The position numbers were made by a program, and so were the translations under genes. Of a DNA stretch of 64,000 nucleotides, positions 9,554 to 18,850 are shown one piece after another (position 1 is the stretch's first letter; each line of letters opens with the position of its first letter). Below the pieces are notes generated by a model that saw only the letters and a program-made list of their open reading frames with translations, was not told the origin of the DNA and made no database searches. The DNA is taken from the NCBI RefSeq assembly GCF_019145355.1, contig NZ_JAHSTY010000002.1, forward strand, positions 992,001 to 1,056,000, written 5' to 3'. The DNA comes from Pseudomonas azadiae. GTDB taxonomy: Bacteria; Pseudomonadota; Gammaproteobacteria; Pseudomonadales; Pseudomonadaceae.

Positions 9554-11779
9554 ATGAGGACAGGGATGTTCGCGTTGGCGCTGGGGCTGCTGGCCTTGCG
9601 CTTTCTTCCGGCATTGCCGCCCGCCGGATGGCTGATTGCCTTGTTGGCGCTGGCATTGATGCTGTTGCCGTTTCGCACGTACCCGCTGGCGTTTTTCCTG
9701 CTGGGCCTGAGCTGGGCGTGCATCAGCGCGCAGTCGGCGCTGGATGATCGCCTGAAGCCGGCGCTGGACGGCCAGACACGCTGGATAGAAGGGCGGGTCA
9801 TCGGGCTGCCGCAACGCACGGGCGAAGCGGTGCGTTTCGAGTTGACCGACAGCCGGTCGCGAAACGCCCGGCTGCCCAAACGTATTCGGGTGTCCTGGCG
9901 TGGCGGGCCGCCGGTGCACAGCGGTGAACGCTGGCGCCTGGCAATCACCCTCAAACGGCCGGCCGGGTTGCTGAACTTCCATGGCTTTGACCAGGAAGCC
10001 TGGCTGCTGGCCCAGCGCATCGGCGCCACGGGCACGGTGAAAGACGGCGAGCGCCTGGCACCGGCCCGAAACGCCTGGCGCGACAGCGTCCGCCAGCGTC
10101 TGTTGGCGGTGGATGCCCAAGGCCGTGAAGCCGGGCTGATTGCGCTGGTGCTGGGAGACGGCTCTGGGCTGGCGACCACCGATTGGCAGGTACTGCAGGA
10201 CACCGGCACCGTGCATCTGCTGGTGATTTCGGGCCAGCACATCGGTTTGCTGGCAGGCTTGATCTACGGGCTGATCGCTGGACTGGCGCGCTATGGCTTC
10301 TGGCCCCGCACCTGGCCGTGGCTGTCGTGGGCGTGTGGTCTGGCCTTCAGCGCCGCGCTGGGTTACGGCTTGCTCGCCGGGTTTGGCGTGCCGGTGCAGC
10401 GCGCCTGCGTGATGGTCGGGCTGGTGTTGGTGTGGCGGCTGCGCTTTCGCCATCTGGGGCTGTGGTGGCCGTTGCTGCTGGCACTCGATGGGGTGCTGGT
10501 CCTGGAGCCGCTGGCGAGTTTGCAGCCAGGTTTCTGGTTGTCGTTTGCGGCGGTGGCGGTGCTGATCCTGGCATTCGGCGGGCGGCTGGGGCCCTGGAGC
10601 CTGTGGCAGGCCTGGACCCGCCCGCAGTGGCTGATTGCAATAGGATTGTTTCCCGCCTTGCTGGTGTTGGGGCTGCCCATCAGCCTGAGTGCGCCGCTGG
10701 CCAATCTGGTGGCTGTGCCCTGGATCAGCCTGGTGGTCTTGCCGTTGGCGTTGCTCGGCACGGCATTGCTGCCTTTACCGTTTATAGGTGAAGGGTTGCT
10801 GTGGCTGGCGGGCGGCGCGCTGGGTGGGTTGTTCAGCGCCTTGGCCTGGCTCGCAGGGCAGATGCCTGCCTGGATTCCGGCCGAGGTTGGGTTGGGGTAT
10901 TGGCTGGTGAGCCTGCTCGGTGCCGTGCTGCTATTGCTGCCAAAAGGCCTGCCGTTTCAGGTGCTGGGCTGGCCGATGCTGTTGCTGGCGGTGTTTCCCC
11001 CGCGCGAAGAGGTGCCTCATGGGCAAGTGGAGGTGGTGCAACTGGATGTCGGCCAGGGGCAGTCGCTGATCTTGCGCACCCGTCACCACACCTTGCTGTA
11101 TGACGCCGGCCCACGCTCCGGTACCTTTGACCTGGGCGCCCGCGTGGTGTTGCCGTCGTTGCGCAAGCTCGGGGTACGCGAACTGGACATGCTGCTGCTG
11201 AGCCACGCCGACGCGGATCATGCCGGTGGCGCGGCCGCGGTTGCCAGGGGAATGCCGATCAAGCGCGTGGTGGGCGGGGAGACCGAGGGGCTGCCGGCGT
11301 TTCTCGCTGCCCAGCCGTGCGTCAGTGGCGAACAGTGGAATTGGGACGGTGTGACCTTCGAGCTGTGGCAATGGCCTGACGCTATCAACGGCAACCCGAA
11401 GTCCTGTGTGTTGCAGGTGCAGGCCAACGGCGAGCGCCTGTTGCTCACCGGCGATATTGATCGCGCGGCCGAGCGGGCCATGCTCGCCTCACTCCTGGCG
11501 GTGCCCACCGATTGGTTGCAAGCGCCACATCACGGCAGTCGCAGTTCGTCTTCCTGGGTGTTTCTGGAACGTCTCGCGCCGCGTTCCGTGCTCATTTCAC
11601 GGGGGCGCGGCAACGCGTTCGGCCATCCCCATCCACAGGTACTGGCACGTTACCAGCGCTTGGGCAGCCAGGTGCATGACAGCGCCGAGCAAGGGGCCGT
11701 GCGCTTGCAATTGGGCGCCTTCGCGCCACCGGTTGTTGCGCGCAGTCAACGAAGGTTCTGGCGCGAGCGGTTACCCTAG
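9554..11779 (+). CDS. comEC: DNA internalization-related competence protein ComEC/Rec2
   Basis: A 741-residue polytopic inner-membrane protein. The N-terminal hydrophobic region with DUF4131 is followed by the Competence domain, whose LLVISGQHIGLLAGLIYG motif lies near residue 220, and many membrane spans. The C-terminal metallo-beta-lactamase-like domain has LSHADADHAGG near 550 and APHHGSRSSSS near 656. ComEC forms the channel that carries single-stranded DNA across the inner membrane during transformation. ATG 9554 follows AAAAGGATGA. Confidence 0.93.
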   Translation: MRTGMFALALGLLALRFLPALPPAGWLIALLALALMLLPFRTYPLAFFLLGLSWACISAQSALDDRLKPALDGQTRWIEGRVIGLPQRTGEAVRFELTDSRSRNARLPKRIRVSWRGGPPVHSGERWRLAITLKRPAGLLNFHGFDQEAWLLAQRIGATGTVKDGERLAPARNAWRDSVRQRLLAVDAQGREAGLIALVLGDGSGLATTDWQVLQDTGTVHLLVISGQHIGLLAGLIYGLIAGLARYGFWPRTWPWLSWACGLAFSAALGYGLLAGFGVPVQRACVMVGLVLVWRLRFRHLGLWWPLLLALDGVLVLEPLASLQPGFWLSFAAVAVLILAFGGRLGPWSLWQAWTRPQWLIAIGLFPALLVLGLPISLSAPLANLVAVPWISLVVLPLALLGTALLPLPFIGEGLLWLAGGALGGLFSALAWLAGQMPAWIPAEVGLGYWLVSLLGAVLLLLPKGLPFQVLGWPMLLLAVFPPREEVPHGQVEVVQLDVGQGQSLILRTRHHTLLYDAGPRSGTFDLGARVVLPSLRKLGVRELDMLLLSHADADHAGGAAAVARGMPIKRVVGGETEGLPAFLAAQPCVSGEQWNWDGVTFELWQWPDAINGNPKSCVLQVQANGERLLLTGDIDRAAERAMLASLLAVPTDWLQAPHHGSRSSSSWVFLERLAPRSVLISRGRGNAFGHPHPQVLARYQRLGSQVHDSAEQGAVRLQLGAFAPPVVARSQRRFWRERLP

Positions 11780-11862
11780 GTGCTGGTGGCAGCAGCCGAT
11801 GGGGTCTGTGGCCGGTGAACCTATATGGTAAAGTGGTGCACTTTTTCGAGGGGACATTCACT

Positions 11863-12498
11863 GTGTGGGAATTGGTCAAATCCGGCGGCTGGATGATGTT
11901 GCCGATCATCATGAGTTCTATCGCCGCACTCGCCATCGTCGCCGAGCGCCTGTGGACCCTGCGCGCCAGTCGCGTCACCCCCGAGCATCTGCTGGGTCAG
12001 GTCTGGGCCTGGATCAAGAACAAGCAGCTGGACAAGGAAAAACTCAAGGAGCTGCGCGCCAACTCCCCGCTGGGTGAAATTCTCGCCGCGGGCCTGGCCA
12101 ACTCCAAGCATGGTCGCGAGATCATGAAAGAGTGCATCGAAGAAGCCGCCGCCCGCGTCATCCATGAGCTGGAGCGCTACATCAACGCCCTGGGCACCAT
12201 TGCCGCCATGGCGCCGTTGCTCGGCCTGCTCGGCACGGTGCTGGGCATGATCGATATTTTCAGCTCGTTCATGGGCTCCGGCATGACCTCCAACGCAGCC
12301 GTGCTGGCGGGGGGCATCTCCAAGGCGCTGATCACTACGGCGGCGGGCCTGATGGTCGGGATTCCTTCGGTGTTCTTCCACCGATTCCTGCAGCGCCGCA
12401 TCGATGAACTGGTGGTCGGCATGGAGCAGGAAGCCATCAAGCTGGTGGAAGTGGTGCAGGGCGACCGTGACGTGGACCTGGTTGGGGGCAACGCGTGA
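11863..12498 (+). CDS. exbB: Biopolymer transport protein ExbB
   Basis: A 211-residue MotA/TolQ/ExbB-family inner-membrane protein. The N-terminal TM segment is GGWMMLPIIMSSIAALAIVA. The conserved proton-channel region includes LGTIAAMAPLLGLLGTVLGM and SKALITTAAGLMVGIPSVFF. With ExbD it uses the proton gradient to power TonB-type transport. The start is GTG 11863, preceded by GAGGGGA; the upstream open frame to 11815 is not needed. It overlaps exbD by 4 nt and is the first gene of the exbB-murB operon. Confidence 0.93.
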   Translation: MWELVKSGGWMMLPIIMSSIAALAIVAERLWTLRASRVTPEHLLGQVWAWIKNKQLDKEKLKELRANSPLGEILAAGLANSKHGREIMKECIEEAAARVIHELERYINALGTIAAMAPLLGLLGTVLGMIDIFSSFMGSGMTSNAAVLAGGISKALITTAAGLMVGIPSVFFHRFLQRRIDELVVGMEQEAIKLVEVVQGDRDVDLVGGNA

Positions 12499-12923
12499 AA
12501 TTTCGCCGCAAGCGCCGGGAAAACGTCGATATCAACCTCGCGTCGCTGATCGACGTGGTGTTTATCCTGCTGCTGTTTTTTGTCGTCACCACCACCTTCA
12601 ACCGGCAGACTGAGCTGCGCGTCGATCTGCCGGAAGCCGTAAGCGGTTCGCCGGCCGAAGACCAGCAGGTCAAGCAACTGGACATCGCCATCAGCGCCGA
12701 AGGGGTGTTCTCGGTGAATAACCAGTTGCTCGAGAAAAACGACCTTAATAGCTTGATGGACGCCTTGCAGAAAGAGTCCGGCGGCGATACTAAAATGCCG
12801 CTGTCGATCAGTGCCGACGGCAAAACCCCGCACCAATCCGTGATCACTGCGATGGATGCCGCTGGCAAGCTCGGTTTCAGCCACTTGCGCATGACCACCA
12901 TCGAGGCGGCGAGCGCGCCCTGA
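12495..12923 (+). CDS. exbD: Biopolymer transport protein ExbD
   Basis: A 142-residue ExbD/TolR protein. The cytoplasmic basic N-terminus [20 protein letters not shown] includes the conserved channel Asp, followed by a single TM helix [15 protein letters not shown] and a periplasmic domain. It is the partner of ExbB just upstream (4-nt overlap). Its TGA stop overlaps the lpxK ATG by one base. Confidence 0.94.
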   Translation: MKFRRKRRENVDINLASLIDVVFILLLFFVVTTTFNRQTELRVDLPEAVSGSPAEDQQVKQLDIAISAEGVFSVNNQLLEKNDLNSLMDALQKESGGDTKMPLSISADGKTPHQSVITAMDAAGKLGFSHLRMTTIEAASAP

Positions 12924-13933
12924 TGACCATGTCCGATCGTTTGCTCAAGGCCTGGTACGAGGGCCATCCGGCGCTCGCGCTGTTGCGTCCGCTAGAAACC
13001 TTGTACCGCCAGGTGGTGCAGCGCAAGCGCGCGCGCTTCCTGGCGGGTGAGGGCGATATTTACCGATCGCCGGTGCCGGTAGTGGTGGTAGGTAATATCA
13101 CCGTGGGCGGTACCGGCAAGACGCCGTTGATCCTATGGCTGATCGAACACTGCCGGCGCAGCGGCTTGCGCGTAGGAGTGGTCAGCCGCGGTTACGGCGC
13201 CAAGCCACCCCAGTTGCCGTGGCGGGTCGATGCCAGCCACAGCGCTGAAGTAGCCGGCGATGAGCCTCTGCTGATTGTGCAGCGCTGCGGCGTACCTTTG
13301 ATGATCGACCCGGATCGCAGCCGGGCGGTCAAGGCGCTGCTGGCCAGCGAAACCCTCGACCTGATCCTCTCCGACGATGGCCTGCAGCATTACCGCCTGG
13401 CCCGTGACCTTGAACTGGTGCTGATCGACGCCGCCCGTGGCCTGGGCAACCGCCGTTGTTTGCCGGCGGGGCCGCTGCGCGAGCCGGTGGAGCGGCTGCA
13501 GAGTGTCGATGCGCTGTTGTATAACGGCGCCGCCAGCGATCGAGACGATGGGTTTGCCTTTCACTTGCAGCCCACCGCGCTGGTCAATCTGAAGACCGGC
13601 GAGCGCCGGCCGGTCGACTCCTTTGCCGCGGGCCAGGCGGTGCATGCGGTCGCGGGCATCGGTAACCCGCAGCGTTTCTTCAAGACCCTTGAAACGCTAC
13701 ACTGGCAGCCGATACCCCATGCGTTCGCCGACCATGCGCCGTATAGCGCCCAGGTGCTGAATTTTACACCGTCATTACCGCTGGTCATGACCGAGAAGGA
13801 CGCGGTGAAGTGCCGCGCCTTTGCCCAACCCGACTGGTGGTACCTTGCGGTGGATGCGCTGCCGTCGCCGGCGTTCGTCGCCTGGTTCGACACGCAGCTG
13901 ATGCGCCTGTTGCCTGCACGTCTATTGCCTTAA
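12923..13933 (+). CDS. lpxK: Tetraacyldisaccharide 4'-kinase LpxK
   Basis: A 336-residue lipid A kinase that adds the 4'-phosphate to the lipid A precursor at the inner membrane. The Walker A-like loop VGGTGKTP is near residue 60. [19 protein letters not shown] and MTEKDAVK are family motifs. The start overlaps the exbD stop (TGATG). An alternative ATG two codons later is possible. Third gene of the operon. Confidence 0.95.
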   Translation: MTMSDRLLKAWYEGHPALALLRPLETLYRQVVQRKRARFLAGEGDIYRSPVPVVVVGNITVGGTGKTPLILWLIEHCRRSGLRVGVVSRGYGAKPPQLPWRVDASHSAEVAGDEPLLIVQRCGVPLMIDPDRSRAVKALLASETLDLILSDDGLQHYRLARDLELVLIDAARGLGNRRCLPAGPLREPVERLQSVDALLYNGAASDRDDGFAFHLQPTALVNLKTGERRPVDSFAAGQAVHAVAGIGNPQRFFKTLETLHWQPIPHAFADHAPYSAQVLNFTPSLPLVMTEKDAVKCRAFAQPDWWYLAVDALPSPAFVAWFDTQLMRLLPARLLP

Positions 13934-13957
13934 ACCGCTTATTTCCAGGAAACACTC

Positions 13958-14143
13958 ATGGACACCAAACTGCTCGACATCCTCGCTTGCCCGATCTGCA
14001 AAGGCCCGCTCAAGCTCAGCGCCGACAAGACCGAGCTGATCAGCAAAGGCGCCGGCCTGGCTTACCCGATCCGTGATGGCATCCCGGTGATGCTGGAGAG
14101 CGAAGCCCGCACCCTGACCACCGATGAGCGCCTGGATAAATGA
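13958..14143 (+). CDS. Trm112 family small zinc-ribbon protein (YcaR-like)
   Basis: A 61-residue protein with the Trm112/UPF0434 signature: [18 protein letters not shown] at the start, then [13 protein letters not shown]. It lies between lpxK and kdsB as in many gammaproteobacteria. Its bacterial function is not firmly known. AGGAAACACTC precedes ATG 13958. It overlaps kdsB by 4 nt. Confidence 0.93.
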   Translation: MDTKLLDILACPICKGPLKLSADKTELISKGAGLAYPIRDGIPVMLESEARTLTTDERLDK

Positions 14144-14904
14144 CCACAGCCTTTACCGTTGTCATTCCTTCGCGCTACGCGTCGACCCGCCTGCCGGGCA
14201 AGCCGCTGCAACTGATCGGCAACAAGCCGATGATCCAGCTGGTGTGGGAACAGGCCTGCAAAAGCAGCGCCGAGCGTGTGGTGGTGGCCACCGATGATCC
14301 GCGCATCATCGAAGCCTGCAAGGGTTTCGGTGCCGAGGCCGTGCTGACGCGCGAAGACCACAACTCCGGCACCGACCGCCTGGCCGAAGTGGCCACCCAA
14401 CTCGGCCTGGCGCCGGATGCCATCGTGGTCAATGTGCAAGGTGACGAGCCGTTGATCCCGCCGAGCGTGATCGACCAGGTCGCCGCCAACCTGGCCGCCC
14501 ATGGCGAAGCCCGCATGGCGACCCTGGCCGAACCGATCGAAGACATCGCCACCCTGTTCAACCCGAACGTGGTCAAAGTGGTCAGCGACCTCAACGGCCT
14601 GGCGCTGACGTTCAGCCGCTCGACCCTGCCATGGGCGCGCGATGCCTTCGCCAGTCACCCTGACTTACTGCCGGAAGGCGTGCCCTATCGCCGCCATATC
14701 GGCATTTATGCCTACCGCGCCGGTTTCCTGCATGACTTCGTCAGTTGGGGCCCGTGCTGGCTGGAAAACACCGAATCCCTGGAGCAACTGCGCGCCTTGT
14801 GGCATGGCGTGCGCATCCATGTGGGCGATGCGCTGGAAGCGCCGCCGGCCGGCGTCGACACCCCGGAAGACCTTGAGCGCGTCCGTCGCCTGCTGGGGGC
14901 CTGA
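14140..14904 (+). CDS. kdsB: CMP-KDO synthetase (3-deoxy-manno-octulosonate cytidylyltransferase)
   Basis: A 254-residue enzyme that activates KDO as CMP-KDO for LPS core synthesis. The N-terminal [16 protein letters not shown] is the nucleotide-binding signature. [13 protein letters not shown] and [13 protein letters not shown] are further family motifs. It overlaps the gene on each side (4 nt upstream, 1 nt downstream). Cytoplasmic. Confidence 0.96.
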   Translation: MTTAFTVVIPSRYASTRLPGKPLQLIGNKPMIQLVWEQACKSSAERVVVATDDPRIIEACKGFGAEAVLTREDHNSGTDRLAEVATQLGLAPDAIVVNVQGDEPLIPPSVIDQVAANLAAHGEARMATLAEPIEDIATLFNPNVVKVVSDLNGLALTFSRSTLPWARDAFASHPDLLPEGVPYRRHIGIYAYRAGFLHDFVSWGPCWLENTESLEQLRALWHGVRIHVGDALEAPPAGVDTPEDLERVRRLLGA

Positions 14905-15368
14905 TGGAGGTTCTGTTTGTCTGCCTGGGCAATATCTGTCGCTCGCCCACCGCAGAAGGCGTACTGCGCCATAAGTTGCGCGAGGCAGGGTTGGCGGGCC
15001 AGGTCGATGTAGCGTCCGCCGGTACCGGCGAATGGCACATCGGCAATCCGCCGGATCAACGCAGCCAACGCGCGGCATTGGCGCGCGGCTACGATTTGTC
15101 CGCCCAGCGGGCCCAGCAGGTCAGCCGCGCCGACTTTGCGCGCTACGACCTTATGCTAGCGATGGACCACAGCAACCTGCGCAACCTCAAGGCCCTGCAA
15201 CCCGGCCAGGGCAAGGCGCAGCTGGACCTGTTCCTGCGCCGTTACGCATCCGAAGTGGACGAAGTGCCCGACCCGTATTACGAAGGTGAACAAGGCTTCG
15301 AACGGGTCCTGGACCTGATCGAGCGGGCCTGTGATCTATTGGTGATCGAATTGAAGGGGCGCCTATGA
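14904..15368 (+). CDS. Low-molecular-weight protein-tyrosine phosphatase
   Basis: A 154-residue LMW-PTP. The active-site loop CLGNICRS holds the nucleophile Cys7 and Arg13 right after the start, and the general-acid loop DPYYEG is near residue 122. It overlaps kdsB by one base and murB by four. The position between kdsB and murB is typical of Pseudomonas; a role in envelope or exopolysaccharide regulation is inference only. Confidence 0.92.
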   Translation: MEVLFVCLGNICRSPTAEGVLRHKLREAGLAGQVDVASAGTGEWHIGNPPDQRSQRAALARGYDLSAQRAQQVSRADFARYDLMLAMDHSNLRNLKALQPGQGKAQLDLFLRRYASEVDEVPDPYYEGEQGFERVLDLIERACDLLVIELKGRL

Positions 15369-16384
15369 CCTTGCACGTGCAATCGCAGGTATCGCTCAAG
15401 CCATTCAACAGCTTTGGCATCGATGTGCGTGCCCAGTTGTTCGCCGAGGCCCACAGCGACGACGACGTCCGTGAGGCCCTGGCCTATTCGGCCGCGCAAG
15501 CGCTGCCGTTGCTGGTGATCGGTGGGGGCAGCAACTTGCTGTTGACCCAGGACATCCCGGCGCTGGTGCTGCGCATGGCAACCCAAGGCATCCGCGTGCT
15601 GCATGACGATGGCATGCACGTGGTGGTCGAGTCCGAAGCGGGCGAGGCCTGGCACCCGTTTGTGCTGTGGACCCTGGCGCAGGGTTTCTGCGGCCTGGAA
15701 AATCTCAGCCTGATCCCCGGCACCGTTGGCGCCGCGCCCATGCAGAACATCGGCGCCTACGGGGTGGAAATCAAGGACGTATTCGCCGGCCTGACCGCCC
15801 TGGATCGCCGCACCGGCGAACTGCGCGATTTCAGCCTGCAAGAATGCAACTTCGCCTACCGTGACAGCCTGTTCAAGCACGAAACCGGACGCTGGCTGAT
15901 CCTGCGGGTGCGCTTTGCCCTGAGCCGCGCCAGCCACCTGAAACTCGACTACGGTCCGGTGCAACAGCGCCTAGCGGGGCAGGGGATCATCGAGGCGACG
16001 CCGAGCGACGTCAGCCGTGCGATTTGCAGCATCCGCCGGGAAAAACTGCCGGACCCGGCAGAGCTTGGCAATGCCGGAAGCTTCTTCAAGAACCCATTGG
16101 TGTCCCAGGCCCTGGCGGCAGAGCTGCAAGCGCAGTACCCGGACCTGGTGGCTTACCCGCAGGCTGACGGGCAAATGAAGCTCGCCGCCGGCTGGCTGAT
16201 CGACAAGGCTGGGTGGAAGGGTTTTCGTGAGGGCGATGCCGGCGTGCACAAGCTGCAGGCACTGGTGCTGGTCAACTATGGCGGTGCCACAGGGCACGAT
16301 ATCGCTAACCTGGCCCAGCGTATCCAGCGCGATATCGCCGAGCGCTTCAAGGTCCAGCTGGAAATGGAGCCCAATCAGTATTGA
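15365..16384 (+). CDS. murB: UDP-N-acetylenolpyruvoylglucosamine reductase MurB
   Basis: A 339-residue FAD enzyme, type I MurB, that makes UDP-MurNAc in peptidoglycan synthesis using NADPH. FAD-binding motifs are VIGGGSNLL near residue 57 and LIPGTVGAAPMQNIGAYGVE near 117. The catalytic Ser is in GNAGSFFKNP near 240. Last gene of the exbB-murB operon, followed directly by a terminator. Confidence 0.96.
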   Translation: MTLHVQSQVSLKPFNSFGIDVRAQLFAEAHSDDDVREALAYSAAQALPLLVIGGGSNLLLTQDIPALVLRMATQGIRVLHDDGMHVVVESEAGEAWHPFVLWTLAQGFCGLENLSLIPGTVGAAPMQNIGAYGVEIKDVFAGLTALDRRTGELRDFSLQECNFAYRDSLFKHETGRWLILRVRFALSRASHLKLDYGPVQQRLAGQGIIEATPSDVSRAICSIRREKLPDPAELGNAGSFFKNPLVSQALAAELQAQYPDLVAYPQADGQMKLAAGWLIDKAGWKGFREGDAGVHKLQALVLVNYGGATGHDIANLAQRIQRDIAERFKVQLEMEPNQY

Positions 16385-16400
16385 TCCCTGTTCTCGGCAC

Positions 16401-16440
16401 AAAAAAATGCCCCGCATCTTTCGATACGGGGCATTTTTTA
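16401..16440. terminator. Strong bidirectional rho-independent terminator
   Basis: The stem AAAAATGCCCCG/CGGGGCATTTTT with a 12-nt loop is flanked by A and T runs on both sides. It serves murB on the plus strand and the convergent YccA-family gene on the minus strand. Confidence 0.92.
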
Positions 16441-16452
16441 TTGCGTTAACAA

Positions 16453-17124
16453 TCAGTCGTCGCGGCTCATGATGCCGAAGATCTGCAACAGGCTGATAAA
16501 CAGGTTGTAGATCGATACATACAGGCTGACGGTCGCCATGATGTAGTTACGCTCACCACCGTGGATGATCGCGCTGGTCTGGAACAGGATGCACACCGAG
16601 GAGAACAGCACAAAACCCGCGCTGATCGCCAGTTGCAGGCCGCTGATCTGGAAGAACATGCCTGCAACCACCGCCGCCAGCAACACGAAGAAGCCCGCGG
16701 TGATGAAGCCGCCCAGGAAGCTCATGTCCTTACGCGTGATCAGCACGTAGGCCGACAGACCGCCGAACACCAGGGCGGTCATGGCAAACGCCGAGCTGAC
16801 CACTTCCGCACCGCCGGCCATGCCGAGGTAACGGTTGAGGATCGGGCCGAGAATAAAGCCCATGAAACCCGTCAAGGCAAACGCCGACACCAGGCCCCAG
16901 GCCGAGTCGCGCAGCTTGTTGGTCAGGAAGAACAGACCATAGAAGCCGATCAACACGACAAAGATATTCGGGTAGCCGACGCGCATCTGCTGCGCCACGA
17001 ACGCCATCACACCGCTGAATGCGAGGGTAAGGGCGAGCAAGCCATAGGTGTTGCGCAACACGCGGCTGACTTCAAGCTGCTCAGCCTGCGCGTTGCCATT
17101 CACTGCGTAATTCTGTTCGCGCAT
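16453..17124 (-). CDS. yccA: Bax inhibitor-1/YccA family membrane protein
   Basis: A 223-residue protein with about seven hydrophobic helices, for example LLALTLAFSGVMAFVA and ISAGFVLFSSVCILFQTSAI, and a soluble N-terminus. It matches the BI-1/YccA family; E. coli YccA modulates FtsH. It is the last core gene before the tRNA-Ser locus. The ATG follows GGAGGAGTGTCGCC-like sequence on the minus strand. Confidence 0.88.
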   Translation of the reverse strand: MREQNYAVNGNAQAEQLEVSRVLRNTYGLLALTLAFSGVMAFVAQQMRVGYPNIFVVLIGFYGLFFLTNKLRDSAWGLVSAFALTGFMGFILGPILNRYLGMAGGAEVVSSAFAMTALVFGGLSAYVLITRKDMSFLGGFITAGFFVLLAAVVAGMFFQISGLQLAISAGFVLFSSVCILFQTSAIIHGGERNYIMATVSLYVSIYNLFISLLQIFGIMSRDD

Positions 17125-17201
17125 GGCGACACTCCTCCGGTTTTGAAACGTTCAGTCGCAAAGATCATAACAGACGCTCTGTAACAAGCTATGGCGAGAG
17201 T

Positions 17202-17229
17202 TTGACAGTGTGTTTCATTCGGGTATTAT
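17202..17229 (+). promoter_or_regulatory. Sigma-70-type promoter of the tRNA-Ser locus
   Basis: TTGACA (17202-17207) and TATTAT (17224-17229) are separated by 16 bp, about 50 bp upstream of the first, truncated tRNA-Ser copy. No comparably good promoter was seen between the two copies, so the intact copy may depend on this one. Confidence 0.6.
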
Positions 17230-17277
17230 GGCGCCCGCTGAGACGGGATGGGCTATGATAATCCTGTGGATGCACAA

Positions 17278-17348
17278 GGGAAATTGGCAGAGTGGTTGAA
17301 TGCACCGGTCTTGAAAACCGGCGAACGTTAATAGCGTTCCCAGGGTTC
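17278..17348 (+). pseudogene. Truncated tRNA-Ser(UGA) copy
   Basis: These 71 bases are identical to the first 71 bases of the intact tRNA-Ser at 17411, covering the acceptor 5' strand, D arm, anticodon arm, variable arm and the T-arm 5' side. Identity stops inside the T loop after GGGTTC. The T-arm 3' side and acceptor 3' strand are missing and replaced by TTATCTAAGG. It cannot fold as a tRNA. Confidence 0.85.
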
Positions 17349-17410
17349 TTATCTAAGGCTACATCCAGTTGCACCTTGCAGTACCGTTTCATCGCGTCAT
17401 CGGAACACAC

Positions 17411-17500
17411 GGGAAATTGGCAGAGTGGTTGAATGCACCGGTCTTGAAAACCGGCGAACGTTAATAGCGTTCCCAGGGTTCGAATCCCTGGTTTCCCGCC
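17411..17500 (+). tRNA. tRNA-Ser(UGA)
   Basis: The full cloverleaf can be drawn: acceptor GGGAAAT/GTTTCCC, anticodon arm CCGGT-CTTGAAA-ACCGG with anticodon TGA (reads UCA), a long variable arm GAACGTTAATAGCGTTC as expected for serine, and T arm CCAGG-GTTCGAA-TCCCTGG. After the discriminator G the sequence is CCGCG, so a complete CCA tail is not encoded. This suggests that the 3' end is a recombination boundary of the island. Confidence 0.93.
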
Positions 17501-17517
17501 GCGAACTCAACAAAATC

Positions 17518-17549
17518 AAGGGCTTAGGTCAATCCTAGGCCCTTTTTTT
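17518..17549 (+). terminator. Rho-independent terminator after tRNA-Ser
   Basis: The stem GGGCTTAGG/CCTAGGCCC with loop TCAAT is followed by a run of seven T. It lies 18 bp after the tRNA 3' end. Confidence 0.85.
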
Positions 17550-18547
17550 ATGGCTGTTTCATACCCATCCCACCGGCACAGACCGCTCTCCCTTACTACC
17601 TTTTTAAAGATGCAACAGCTTAGTTGCGCCTTATGTCGCCTGATGTGGTCTCAGAGAAAGGCGTCCTAGCAGTTGCAGCCTACTGACGTTTCTCTCGTAT
17701 TCGCTTTAGCTTACATTCATTGATCAAGGGTGATGCGTGGCGGCTCCGGTATGGGTGGCGGGGTGCACTCATCCCATGCCTTGGGCATTCAGAAAAACCG
17801 TTCAGCCAGTGGGTGTCTGAGATCTCCCGTCGGGCTCTCGCAAGCGATCGTTTGAAAGCGGGGCCACGGTTGGGCAGATGGTCTGAGGAAAGGCCACGAG
17901 ATCTGGCCTGTCAAAATCATGTGAACGGTCTTCCCGCTTTACTCCACATCGCCGTTAAGCGCGGAAGCAGATGCAGGTGGGATGCGTCGCATGAAGCCCG
18001 TTCGTCTTCGAGTGTAGGCCGAGTGCCCATTGCCCCACCTAGCGATATTGATCGACTGCCGGCTTACGTACGTCACGCGGGTCGAATCAGCTTCGCTGAA
18101 GCCCCCACCTTCGTCAGCGTCTCAGTGTTCTGGTCGTTTCGATCTCTGGCCTCTAGATCGACTGTAAAGCTTTAATGCCCTGGGGAATGCTCGTGCTGTC
18201 ATGTGTGTCTGGTGGGGGATTGTCCGTCAGTTCGAGTCTTTTGGGATTCTACAAAAGGCAGAGTCGGAAAGGTATGCGTTTATTCAGGGGGTTATATTTT
18301 GAAACGGCACTCTCGATGCGCAGAAGCTCCTTAGGCGGCATTTTGTATAAGTGCTTTGTGGTGGAGGGGGCAAGGTCGATATTGGATTTTAGGTGCCAAT
18401 GCTGCGGCATAAGAATGAGTATGCTTAGAGCATACTCTAAGGTGCAATAAAAAAATTGCATCTTGTTGAACAGCTTTTTTTTGTGTGGCAGGATGCGCGC
18501 CACTTGAACATGTGTAATAGCTGATACAGCCCAGAAGGATTGCAGCG
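17550..18547. other. Gene-poor stretch at the island's left end
   Basis: About 1 kb without a gene that I can support. A 151-codon plus-strand frame (17720-18175) and an overlapping 133-codon minus-strand frame (18249-18650) have no convincing ribosome sites and odd composition. The second part is AT-rich, with a small palindromic TGCAATAAAAAAATTGCA near 18444. It probably holds the left attachment and control region of the recombinase module. Confidence 0.5.
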
Positions 18548-18850
18548 TTGAGCAAAGAATATTCAATTGATCACGATAGAATACTTCCTTCAGTATCAGT
18601 CGCAAGCGATAGCGGTCTTTCAGTCTTGGGGGAAAAACTATGTTCTTCATTGACGGTTCATCGTCGCTTGAGTGATATCAAGATTTTTGCGGAATGCCTT
18701 AAGGCTGATGGGAAGTGTGCTGCTAATTTTAGGTGCCTGATCGAGCGCTTTGAAAGCAGCACAAGTCAACGGGGTGGTGAAGTGAATTCCAAACCAGTTG
18801 AAAGCCCCCACGCTCATGCTAATATTTCAACAAAGGACATGATCCTTTGA
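18548..18850 (+). CDS. Small hypothetical protein overlapping gmtY
   Basis: A 100-residue frame starting at TTG 18548 with GAAGGA eight bases upstream. It ends in a TTGA overlap with the recombinase start, so translational coupling is likely. The middle (SDIKIFAECLKADGKCAANF) looks like a normal helical protein, but I recognise no family. It could be an accessory or regulatory factor for the recombinases, or merely a leader ORF. The TTG start lowers confidence. Confidence 0.5.
   Translation: MSKEYSIDHDRILPSVSVASDSGLSVLGEKLCSSLTVHRRLSDIKIFAECLKADGKCAANFRCLIERFESSTSQRGGEVNSKPVESPHAHANISTKDMIL

Noticed and set aside
17720..18175. 151-codon plus-strand frame after the tRNA terminator
   Set aside because: No usable ribosome site, low-complexity serine/arginine-rich sequence, no family resemblance; treated as non-coding.
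18249..18650. 133-codon minus-strand frame
   Set aside because: Overlaps the better supported small ORF before gmtY, lies in an AT-rich control region and has no clear start.
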